From Rhodospirillales bacterium (GTDB lineage: Bacteria; Pseudomonadota; Alphaproteobacteria; Rhodospirillales; Shumkoniaceae), in the NCBI GenBank assembly GCA_028281785.1, contig JANQJG010000072.1, positions 1 to 64,000 of the forward strand: a stretch of 64,000 nucleotides of DNA, read 5' to 3'. Below, in pieces: positions 48,096 to 55,884 of this stretch. Every line of letters starts with the position of its first letter. Position 1 is the stretch's first letter. The notes under the pieces are model-generated. The model was not told where the DNA came from. It ran no database searches and saw only the letters and a list, made by a program, of their open reading frames with translations. Both the position numbers and the translations under genes were made by a program.

Positions 48096-49132
48096 GACGA
48101 CACCTCCCGCCAGAACAAACACCGCGACTGCCAGTTGGAGCCAGTCTCCGCAAGCGGCACATGGTTTTCGCAACGCGGTTCCGCCAACGGACAGCGTGCG
48201 CGAAAACGACATCCCTCGAACTCATCACTGATCGCCGGCACGATTCCCGGCTTGGCGCGTCGATACGCCACCGGCGCTTCGCCCGCCGGATCGGGGAGGC
48301 AAGCTAGCAGGGAGGCCGTATAGGGATGCCGCGGCGCGGATAGCACAGCGTTCGCTTCGCCCTGCTCGACGAGCTGGCCCGCGTACATGACCAGCACACG
48401 GTCGGCGAAATCGGCGACCACTCCCAAATCGTGCGTCACAAGTATGATGGCGAGCCCACGCTCCCGTTGAAGTTCCTTAAGAAGATCAAGGATCTGTGCC
48501 TGAATGGTCACGTCGAGCGCGGTCGTCGGCTCATCGGCAATGAGCAGCAGTGGCTCGCCGGCAAGGGCGATGGCGATCATCGCGCGCTGACGCATTCCGC
48601 CGGACAATTGATGCGGGTAGTCGTGCGCCCTTTGTTCGGGCGCCGCGATGCCGACCTGGCGCAGCAATTCGACCGCCTCCGCCCAGGCTGCCTTACGATC
48701 ATTGCCGCGATGCAATTGAACGGTTTCGGCGATCTGATCCCCAACGCTGAACAAGGGGTTCAGACTGGCGCTCGCATCCTGGAAGATCATCGCCAGATCG
48801 CCGCCGCGAATCCGGCTGAGCGTGCGCTCGTCGGCTGTCATCAGATCGCACGCGGCACCTGTCCGGTCAAAAAACGACACCGATCCGGACATCTTGACAT
48901 TTCGCCCGTCAAGCAGCCGCATGACGGACAACATCGACACCGATTTGCCCGACCCGGACTCGCCAACGATTGCAAGCGTCTCTCCAGGGGTGACCTGGAA
49001 GGAGAGATCATCAACCGCATGAACGGTGTGAGCGACCATTCGGAAACGGGTCGTCAGACCATACACCCCCAACGTACCGGGCGCCGCAGCCGGAATGTTT
49101 TCCCGCACTGTCGGTGCCGGGGTGCTAGCCAT
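48092..49132 (-). CDS. Oligopeptide-type ABC transporter ATP-binding protein (OppD)
   Basis: 346 residues. Walker A GESGSGKSV, signature LSGGMRQRAMIAIAL, Walker B LLIADEPTTALDVTIQ, H-loop VTHDL; the C-terminal Cys region (GCRFRARCPLAEPRC) is present. The start at 49132 overlaps the aldolase stop by 8 bp; the open frame to 49327 lies inside the aldolase gene. Confidence 0.93.
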   Translation of the reverse strand: MASTPAPTVRENIPAAAPGTLGVYGLTTRFRMVAHTVHAVDDLSFQVTPGETLAIVGESGSGKSVSMLSVMRLLDGRNVKMSGSVSFFDRTGAACDLMTADERTLSRIRGGDLAMIFQDASASLNPLFSVGDQIAETVQLHRGNDRKAAWAEAVELLRQVGIAAPEQRAHDYPHQLSGGMRQRAMIAIALAGEPLLLIADEPTTALDVTIQAQILDLLKELQRERGLAIILVTHDLGVVADFADRVLVMYAGQLVEQGEANAVLSAPRHPYTASLLACLPDPAGEAPVAYRRAKPGIVPAISDEFEGCRFRARCPLAEPRCENHVPLAETGSNWQSRCLFWREVSS

Positions 49133-50012
49133 GACCGCGCCCGGCCCATGGCGCCGTGCCAGCGGCTTGTTCCGCCACCGCCCTAAAGCGTGCGGCCGTG
49201 GCGTCCGCGCCATTGAAGAGCAGCGCGCAGTCGCTGGTAACGGACACGAAGTCAAACCCGGCGCGAAGATGCTGCTCCGCGATATCTCCATTGGGCGCAA
49301 GCACACCGGCACACTTGCCCGTGGCACGCACGCGCTCCCGCGCGTCTCGAATAGCCTCCATCACCCGAGGATGATCCGGTCGGCCAATGTGACCAAGGCT
49401 CGCGGCCAAGTCGCTAGGTCCGAAAAACAAGGCATCCACGCCATCGGTCGCAGCAATTTCCTCGATCCGATCCAGGGCGCTGCCCGTCTCTATCTGCACG
49501 ATCAAAAAGAGATCCTGATGCGCATGCTGCAGATAGTCTTTCATCCGGCCATACCGACTGGCCCGATGCATCAACGCGACCCCACGATGGCCATGCGGCG
49601 GATAACGCATCGCGGCCACGGCTTGCGCGGCCTCTTCACCGCTTTGGACGAACGGCAGCATCACGGTGCGTACACCGGCATCCAGATACTGCTTGAGAAG
49701 AACAGAGTCGTTCCATACGAGGCGAACGATCGGCACAACAGACTTACCCTCCAACGTCCTCAAATGCGTCATGGCGTCAGCGAGCGTTAACGGCGCGTGC
49801 TCTCCGTCGATCAGAATCCAGTCAAATCCGGAATAGGCCAAGCCCTCAATCGCGTGTACCGAGTTAAGCATCGACCAGATCCCCACAAGCGGGCGCCTGC
49901 AGGCCAAGGCATTCCGAAACGGATTGCCGTGCAAGGTCTCTGTGTCCATTGCGTGATTGTGCAAGATTTGAACCCCACTACCCGATCCTGCGAACGCTAG
50001 CAGAGGGTTCAT
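49125..50012 (-). CDS. HpcH/HpaI-family aldolase/citrate lyase-like protein
   Basis: 295 residues, PEP/pyruvate TIM-barrel. Segments FDWILIDGEHAPLT, VPIVRLVWND, LPFVQSGEEA, LIVQIETGSALD (metal-binding Glu) and FFGPSDLAASLG (metal-binding Asp) match class II pyruvate aldolases. Would cleave a 2-oxo-3-deoxy (sugar) acid to pyruvate plus an aldehyde. An ATG at 49949 is an alternative start nearer the conserved region. First structural gene after the palindrome at 50049. Confidence 0.9.
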   Translation of the reverse strand: MNPLLAFAGSGSGVQILHNHAMDTETLHGNPFRNALACRRPLVGIWSMLNSVHAIEGLAYSGFDWILIDGEHAPLTLADAMTHLRTLEGKSVVPIVRLVWNDSVLLKQYLDAGVRTVMLPFVQSGEEAAQAVAAMRYPPHGHRGVALMHRASRYGRMKDYLQHAHQDLFLIVQIETGSALDRIEEIAATDGVDALFFGPSDLAASLGHIGRPDHPRVMEAIRDARERVRATGKCAGVLAPNGDIAEQHLRAGFDFVSVTSDCALLFNGADATAARFRAVAEQAAGTAPWAGRGHG

Positions 50013-50048
50013 GTCACCGCAACAATAATCTCGTCACATGAGATGAGA

Positions 50049-50063
50049 TATCATCAGATGATA
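50049..50063. promoter_or_regulatory. Perfect 15-bp palindrome, candidate operator
   Basis: TATCATC-A-GATGATA in the 66-bp gap between the RidA-like gene and the aldolase gene, 36 bp upstream of the aldolase start. A candidate binding site for the adjacent IclR regulator. Confidence 0.45.
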
Positions 50064-50078
50064 CTACAGCATTTCTGT

Positions 50079-50573
50079 TCAATCCGTCGGGGTAGCTTCG
50101 ACAGTCATCTCGATCTCAACGGTCATGTTTCCGGGCAAGCTGGAAACTCCCACCGCGGATCGAGCGTGCCGGCCCCGATCACCGAACACCGCGATCATCA
50201 ACTCGGAGCAGCCATCAATGACCTCGGCATGCTGTTCAAAGTCTGAAGCAGCGTTCACCAGCCCCAGAATCCTAACCACCCGCTCGACACGGTCGAGCGA
50301 GCCAAGCTCATGCTTGACGACGGCAAGTAGGTTCAGGCCCGCCATGAGGGCATGCTCGCGGGCTTCGGCGGCGGAAAAATCAATCCCGACCTTCCCGGCC
50401 GGGCGCGTTCCGTCGTGACGACGTGGACCTTTTCCCGACAAATGCAGTTGCGCTGCGCTGCGAACCGCGTGCTCATACAGACCCGCAGGCAAAGGTGGGC
50501 TTGGAAGCGTCAAACCGAGTTGGGCGAGCCTCCGTTCGGCACCCATAGCCTCGGCTTTATCACTTGTCGCCAT
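50079..50573 (-). CDS. RidA-like (YjgF/YER057c) protein
   Basis: 164 residues, the longer RidA-like subgroup: LPSPPLPAGLYEHAV near the start, HLSGKGPRR, GKVGIDFSAAEAREHAL, LDRVERVVRILGLVNA and FGDRGRHARSAVG. RidA-family proteins deaminate reactive enamines/imines; this subgroup is less well characterised. The start at 50573 overlaps the IclR stop by 14 bp. Confidence 0.85.
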   Translation of the reverse strand: MATSDKAEAMGAERRLAQLGLTLPSPPLPAGLYEHAVRSAAQLHLSGKGPRRHDGTRPAGKVGIDFSAAEAREHALMAGLNLLAVVKHELGSLDRVERVVRILGLVNAASDFEQHAEVIDGCSELMIAVFGDRGRHARSAVGVSSLPGNMTVEIEMTVEATPTD

Positions 50574-51405
50574 GCGCGTCCCTGTTCCATCCAAGTGCGA
50601 GAGAAATCCGGTCCGCCGCCTCTTTCGCGACATCGATCAACTCTCTGAAACGGGCACTCTCGACTGAAACGCCGATTGTGGAGATGCTCAGGCCGGCAAT
50701 CGTCCGGCTAGTGGAATCTCGGACCGGTGCGGCTGCGCAAGTGACCAGTTCGTTGTACTCGCGGTCATCGATCGCGTATCCTTGGCGCCTGACGCGGGCC
50801 AACTCCTCCTGGAAGGCCGACACGGACGTAATGGTCTGCGGCGTCGCTCGCTGCATGCCGGCAGCATGGAGAATCCGCTCGATTTCCGCGGGGTATCGGT
50901 GGAATGCGGCCAGCACTTTCCCCAAACCATTGCAATGGATTGGACGCCGCGAACCGATCTGGGTGTTGATTCGCAGCGGTTGCTCCGGCGGCTCGACCTT
51001 CTCTATGTAAGCGATGCTCTCATCGGCCAGGATGGCCATCTGCACCGTTTCGTTCGTTGTCCTGCACGCCTCCTCCATGATCGGCCGCGCCACGTCACGC
51101 ACATCAAGCTGCCGCTGCGCCCGAGTGGCGATGTCCAAAAGAGCAGGGCCGATACTCCACTTCTTATCGGTGGCAACGGTGACAAACCCGCCGCGTTCCA
51201 ACGCCTTGAGGAAGCGCGCCGCCGTCGCCTTGTGTAAATCAGCCTTCCCGCTCAACTCGGTAAGCGTCAAGCCAGCGGAATGATTGGACAGGCAGCGGAG
51301 GACGTGCATCGCCCGATCGATGACACGAAACGCGTTCGGCGCGTTGCGCTCCGAATCCTGGCTGTGCTCGGCAACCACGTTTGGGCCGTTCGCATCGGAC
51401 ACCAT
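50560..51405 (-). CDS. IclR-family transcriptional regulator
   Basis: 281 residues from the ATG at 51405 (open frame to a GTG at 51495). HTH segment LTLTELSGKADLHKATAARFL; effector domain with PIHCNGLGKVLAAFHR and GYAIDDREYNELVTCAAAPV. Heads the long leftward operon with which it overlaps, so it is probably its regulator. The later start is favoured since the HTH of IclR proteins lies near the N-terminus; no strong ribosome binding site is visible for either. Confidence 0.9.
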   Translation of the reverse strand: MVSDANGPNVVAEHSQDSERNAPNAFRVIDRAMHVLRCLSNHSAGLTLTELSGKADLHKATAARFLKALERGGFVTVATDKKWSIGPALLDIATRAQRQLDVRDVARPIMEEACRTTNETVQMAILADESIAYIEKVEPPEQPLRINTQIGSRRPIHCNGLGKVLAAFHRYPAEIERILHAAGMQRATPQTITSVSAFQEELARVRRQGYAIDDREYNELVTCAAAPVRDSTSRTIAGLSISTIGVSVESARFRELIDVAKEAADRISLALGWNRDAHGDK

Positions 51406-51436
51406 AGCAGAGTAACTCGAATCCGTTTCATATTTT

Positions 51437-51461
51437 GTGATCTGATAATACTCGGTATCAC
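51437..51461. promoter_or_regulatory. Possible operator upstream of iclR
   Basis: GTGAT (51437-51441) and ATCAC (51457-51461) symmetric about a 15-nt spacer, just upstream of the preferred iclR start. Inner TGATA/TATCA half-sites recall the palindrome at 50049-50063. Weak evidence. Confidence 0.2.
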
Positions 51462-51495
51462 CAGTTGAGACGACAGGCAAGCCAGAATGCGGCAC

Positions 51496-51951
51496 TGTTC
51501 AAAGGTGACCATCCGCTGACTATCCGCTGTTCCGCAGGGGGACGAGGGGAAGAGATGCAACCAAGCAAGCATGTTCCTGCGGCTGAACATGGATCGGCGG
51601 GCGTGCTTCGCGCCGGAGATTGCCCGCGCGGCATGCGAGAGCAGCAATGGCCACGCAGTTTATTCGAGCTTATCGCGGCGGGGGCGGGAAAGTGTTATCG
51701 AAGATAGAATCGTGGTGGCGATGTTTTCTTAAAATTTCAAACAAATTTTTTCTAATATTATATATAAAAATATAAATAATTTATTTGAATTATAAATAAT
51801 AGCGGATTCATTATTATTCTATTTACATAGGTTCCAAAATATGAGATCGTGATACTCGTGTTTTTAGTAAATTATGACATCGATATATATTTTTAGGCAT
51901 AGCCAGACGTCTAAATTCGCGGTTCAGGTATGTAGTTCGGGGTGGAGCGCC
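51496..51951. other. Long intergenic region with an AT-rich block
   Basis: The left part has ordinary composition. From about 51720 to 51890 the sequence becomes strongly AT-rich, containing direct repeats TATAAATAAT at 51771-51780 and 51791-51800. No gene is visible. It probably holds the promoter of the FecR-CHASE2 pair; the AT block could be an UP-element, a curved or easily melted site, or a target of an AT-binding nucleoid protein. Confidence 0.6.
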
Positions 51952-52959
51952 ATGAGGACTGCGAAACATTTTGTGGAACACTCATCGTTCAGCCGAATCA
52001 TGGCCGTGACCGTCGCCCTTCTTGCGATGGGCTTGATCGCGGTCTCGTCGAGCCGGGCCCAAGATCGCCCCGGGATCGAAACCCAAGGCCATTCCGCCAC
52101 AGCGGCGATACGGGCACGCTTCCAGCAAAAAACCGATGACGGGTGGACGGTGGTGGATGTCCGCGGCGATGTGTTGTCGCGCCAGGATGAATCACGGGCA
52201 TGGCGACCGGTCTTCCGCAGCAACGTCATCGGGCCCGGAGTCACGCTGAAGACGCGATATGACGGTCGGGTGACATTGATGCGTGGTGAGGACGTGGCCA
52301 TGGTCGGCGCCGACACGCATATGTCGCTGCCCGAACGGCCGACTAAGGGAATCACGCGAGTCCTGCAAAAGCTCGGCAGCATCCTGTTCAAGGTGGACAA
52401 GAAACCCGGCCGCCAGTTCAAGGTCGAGACGCCGCATCTGATCGCCGGCGTCAAGGGCACTACCTTCAGTGTCCACGTGACCAACGACAACGCAATGGTC
52501 AGCGTTACCGAGGGCACGGTCGGCGTATCGACTCAGGATGGCGAAGACGACAAGGACGTGACTGCCGGGCAGACCGCCAAAGTCAGTGCCGGCGATACGC
52601 GTGTGGACGTGATGGACAGCGCGAGGAGAGCCGGCGCGGCCCGAGGAGCGACCGGTTCCAGGCGTGGTGTCGCAACTCGGAATGAAACCGCGGAGGATTT
52701 TGGCGCCAATTCCCAAGACAACGACGACTCTGACGAAAGCAGCTCAGACGATGGTGGTGACGATGGCGGCGATGGCTCGGACGATGGTTCCGGCGATGGC
52801 GGCGGTTCGGGTGACGATGGTTCGAGTGACGATGGTTCGAGTGACGATGGTTCGAGTGACGATGGTTCGGGTGACGATGGTTCGGGTGGGGGCTCGGACG
52901 ATAGCGAGGACCGTAGATCAGGTGACGACGATGATGACGACGATGATGATGATGACTGA
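51952..52959 (+). CDS. FecR-domain protein with acidic Asp/Ser/Gly repeat tail
   Basis: 335 residues. Signal peptide about 1-37 (VALLAMGLIAVSSSRAQ). FecR-type domain about 63-220, with KVETPHLIAGVKGTTFSV matching the family core (T-P-x-x-x-x-G-V-x-G-T-x-F) and VTEGTVGVSTQDG. From about 254 to the end the protein is low complexity: DDGSS-type repeats and 11 consecutive Asp residues at the C-terminus. Predicted periplasmic. No TonB receptor or ECF sigma gene is near, so classic Fe-citrate signalling is unlikely. It is followed 15 bp later by a CHASE2 sensor, the likely partner. A frame to 51874 is open but GGTGGAG supports the ATG at 51952. Confidence 0.87.
   Translation: MRTAKHFVEHSSFSRIMAVTVALLAMGLIAVSSSRAQDRPGIETQGHSATAAIRARFQQKTDDGWTVVDVRGDVLSRQDESRAWRPVFRSNVIGPGVTLKTRYDGRVTLMRGEDVAMVGADTHMSLPERPTKGITRVLQKLGSILFKVDKKPGRQFKVETPHLIAGVKGTTFSVHVTNDNAMVSVTEGTVGVSTQDGEDDKDVTAGQTAKVSAGDTRVDVMDSARRAGAARGATGSRRGVATRNETAEDFGANSQDNDDSDESSSDDGGDDGGDGSDDGSGDGGGSGDDGSSDDGSSDDGSSDDGSGDDGSGGGSDDSEDRRSGDDDDDDDDDDD
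52804..52889 (+). repeat. 15-bp tandem repeat in the FecR protein gene
   Basis: Five full copies of GGTTCG[AG]GTGACGAT (52804-52878) plus a partial sixth. The unit is in frame (Gly-Ser-Ser/Gly-Asp-Asp), so copy-number change would alter tail length without a frameshift. Confidence 0.9.
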
Positions 52960-52974
52960 TGTGAGATTCCCGAG

Positions 52975-55884
52975 ATGTCCGCAATGCCGCGCTTCATTAA
53001 ACGTAGGACTTCTCCTCTCTTAGTCTTCGCCCTGGTTTCGGCCATATACCTTGCGGACGGCCTGGAATTCCTCGAATTCAAATTGATGGACGCACGCTTT
53101 TCCCTCCTGCAGCAATTGCTGCCCGGTGAAGCGACGGACAACATCGTTCTCGTCGAGATTGATACCAAGAGCCTTAAGGAGTGGAACCGCTGGCCGTGGC
53201 CCCGCAGTCTTCACGCTTTTTTGATCGAACGTCTGTCGGAAGCGGGTGTCCGTGATATCGTGTTCGATCTCATCTTCAGCTCACCTTTGACCGAGGAGGG
53301 AGACCTTCGACTCGAGCAGGCCTTGGCCGCGTCGGAGGGAAAGGTCGCACTTGCCGCCCTTCGCGAAATCGAACGCGGCAGAGGGTCGGGGCCAAGGGCT
53401 GTTGCCACCGTGCCGCTTGAACGATTTCGCCGACACGCGGAGCTGGTCTCCATCAATGTCCATCCCGAAGCCGATGGTTTAGTTCGCCGGATGGCGACGG
53501 CCTACCCGACGGAAGAGGGCGACATGGCCACCATGTCCGCCCACCTCACCGGCCAGGGGCATTTCGGATTCACGGAATTCTGGATCGACTATGGCATTCC
53601 AGCCGAGACCATCCCGCGCATTTCCTACGCGGATGTTCTCGCTGGACGTTTTGATCCGGCCCACCTGGCCGGCAAGCGGGTCCTGGTTGGCGCCACGGCG
53701 CTGGAACTCAACGACCGTTTACAGGTGCCGATCATGCGCGTGGTGGAAAGTCCCGTGCTGCAGATCCTGGCTTCCCAGACACTCGGCCGAGGAGCGCTTC
53801 AACGCCTGGCCGAATTCCCGGTCTTAGCCGCCACATTGATCGTGATCCTGGCGCTGGGCCACCGTTTTGACGGCTGGTCATGGAAACGCGGCCTCGTCGT
53901 CGTCGCCGGCGTCTCGGGCTGCGCCTTCCTGACCACCCTGCTCATTCAGGATCAGGCCCGCATCCTGGTCGACACGCTTCCGTTGATGTTCGGCCTCGCA
54001 TTCTCCTATGCCGCCGCCATGATCGGTTGCCTCGACCAACAGTCCTTGCGTCTGATGCTGCAAAGCATGGATATCCGACGCCGCGACGCCATGATGCGCA
54101 ATGTCGTCGAGAACAGCTTCGACGGCATTATCACAATGAACGCACGCGGCCATATTCAGCTGATCAATCCGGCCGTCGAACGGTTGTTCGGCTATGGCGC
54201 GGACGAGATGGTCGGACGGTCCGTCAACATGCTGCTTGCTGGCGATAGTTCGCCAGAGGCAGAGCAAGACAACTTCCGTCTGCTGAAAACCATCAAGGAC
54301 CCTCGGGAAATGGAGGGACAACATAAAAGCGGGCGCAAATTTCCCATGGAAATCGCTGTCAGCGTCATGGAGACGGACGGTTACCGTCACTTTACCGCTA
54401 TCGTTCGTAACATCAGCGAGCGCAAGAAGCAGGAAGCTCTCCGCCATCAGGCGCTTCACGACGCCCTGACCGACCTGCCCAATCGCACCCTGCTGTATGA
54501 CCGGGTCGCACACGGCATCCGAACGGCCAAGCGGGAAAGCCGGTCGCTTGCCCTACTTCTGCTCGACCTCGACCGCTTCAAGGAGATCAATGACACGCTG
54601 GGCCACCACGTTGGTGACCTCATGCTGCAGGAGGTCGCGGCCCGCCTGCGTCAGCAAGTTCGCGAATCAGATACGGTCGCGCGCCTGGGCGGCGATGAGT
54701 TCGCGATCCTTCTCTCTCAGGTCAAGGATCTGGACACGGTCAGGCAGCTTAGCGAGAAAATCCTGAAGGCCCTGGCGGAGCCCTTCGATCGGCAAGGCCT
54801 GACCTTGGAGGTGAGCGCCAGCATTGGCATCGCGATGTTCCCCGACCACGCCAGGCAGGCGGCCGAGCTCATTCAGCGTGCCGACGTCGCGATGTATGCC
54901 GCCAAGCACGCGATGTCGGGACACGCGGTCTACGACGCGGAAAAGGACCACAACAGCGTCCGCCACCTCACGCTATCCGGCGAACTGCGCCGCGCCATCG
55001 AGACGGGGCAATTGGCGGTTCATTACCAGCCCAAGATCGATCTGGCGCGAAACCGCATCTGCGGCGTCGAAGCGCTGGTGCGATGGCACCACCCCGAACA
55101 CGGCTTCATGCCGCCCGACGAGTTCATCCCCGTCGCCGAGAATACAGGGATGATCGGGCCGCTGACTCTGTGGGTGCTGCACGACGCCCTGGCCCATTGC
55201 AGGCAGTGGCACGGCCAGGGACTCGAGATCGGCGTTGCCGTCAACTTGTCGGCCCGTCAGCTGCAAGACCATAACCTGCCGAGGATCATCTGCCGGATGA
55301 TCGCCCAGGCGGGTGTGGCCGCCCGTTATTTGACCCTCGAGGTCACCGAGAGCGCGATCATGGCGGATCCGGCGCACGCCATGCAGGTCATCATGGGCGT
55401 GCATACGCAAGGCGTGAAACTGGCCATCGACGATTTCGGCACCGGCTATTCGTCTCTGGCTTACCTGAGGGATCTGCCCGCCGACGAGTTGAAGATCGAC
55501 AAGAGTTTCGTTGGCGACATGACCGAGAACGACAACAATCGCAAGATCGTGCAATCCACCATCAACCTCGCCCACAATCTGGGCCTCAAGGTCGTGGCCG
55601 AGGGCGTGGAAAGCGAGGCCGCCTCGCAGACCTTAGCGGCCATGGGCTGTGACGTCGGCCAGGGATATCACTTCAGCCATCCGCTTGCCCCAAAGGAGTT
55701 CGAGCTTTGGCTGGCCAAATCGCCTTGGAGCGCGAACATAAGGTGCGACAGAGACAAAAGGGTGGACGATCAGGCTGCCAAATCGACTTGGCAGACGTCG
55801 CCGCCCTCACCGAAGGACGGCACCGCTGACGTCCTCCCCTTTCCCGGGCGCCGCGTACGAAAGCTCTCTCACAACCTCCCGTAG
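52975..55884 (+). CDS. CHASE2-PAS-GGDEF-EAL cyclic-di-GMP protein
   Basis: 969 residues. One N-terminal helix (about 13-30), extracytoplasmic CHASE2 domain (about 30-275), three helices (about 283-350), PAS (about 368-480), GGDEF (about 495-655) and EAL (about 670-915). The diguanylate cyclase motif is intact (RLGGDEFAILL) with an inhibitory I-site RESD five residues before it. The phosphodiesterase side keeps EAL (GVEALVRW), NLSARQL, TESAIM, DDFGTGYSS, LKID and VAEGVES, so both activities are possible. CHASE2 probably senses via the neighbouring FecR protein. The stop overlaps the convergent manC-type gene by 16 bp. Confidence 0.95.
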   Translation: MSAMPRFIKRRTSPLLVFALVSAIYLADGLEFLEFKLMDARFSLLQQLLPGEATDNIVLVEIDTKSLKEWNRWPWPRSLHAFLIERLSEAGVRDIVFDLIFSSPLTEEGDLRLEQALAASEGKVALAALREIERGRGSGPRAVATVPLERFRRHAELVSINVHPEADGLVRRMATAYPTEEGDMATMSAHLTGQGHFGFTEFWIDYGIPAETIPRISYADVLAGRFDPAHLAGKRVLVGATALELNDRLQVPIMRVVESPVLQILASQTLGRGALQRLAEFPVLAATLIVILALGHRFDGWSWKRGLVVVAGVSGCAFLTTLLIQDQARILVDTLPLMFGLAFSYAAAMIGCLDQQSLRLMLQSMDIRRRDAMMRNVVENSFDGIITMNARGHIQLINPAVERLFGYGADEMVGRSVNMLLAGDSSPEAEQDNFRLLKTIKDPREMEGQHKSGRKFPMEIAVSVMETDGYRHFTAIVRNISERKKQEALRHQALHDALTDLPNRTLLYDRVAHGIRTAKRESRSLALLLLDLDRFKEINDTLGHHVGDLMLQEVAARLRQQVRESDTVARLGGDEFAILLSQVKDLDTVRQLSEKILKALAEPFDRQGLTLEVSASIGIAMFPDHARQAAELIQRADVAMYAAKHAMSGHAVYDAEKDHNSVRHLTLSGELRRAIETGQLAVHYQPKIDLARNRICGVEALVRWHHPEHGFMPPDEFIPVAENTGMIGPLTLWVLHDALAHCRQWHGQGLEIGVAVNLSARQLQDHNLPRIICRMIAQAGVAARYLTLEVTESAIMADPAHAMQVIMGVHTQGVKLAIDDFGTGYSSLAYLRDLPADELKIDKSFVGDMTENDNNRKIVQSTINLAHNLGLKVVAEGVESEAASQTLAAMGCDVGQGYHFSHPLAPKEFELWLAKSPWSANIRCDRDKRVDDQAAKSTWQTSPPSPKDGTADVLPFPGRRVRKLSHNLP

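Noticed and set aside
51952-52959. Reading the FecR protein as a Fe-dicitrate anti-sigma regulator
   Set aside because: No fecI-type sigma factor or TonB-dependent receptor gene lies nearby. It has a signal peptide at the very N-terminus and no cytoplasmic anti-sigma domain.
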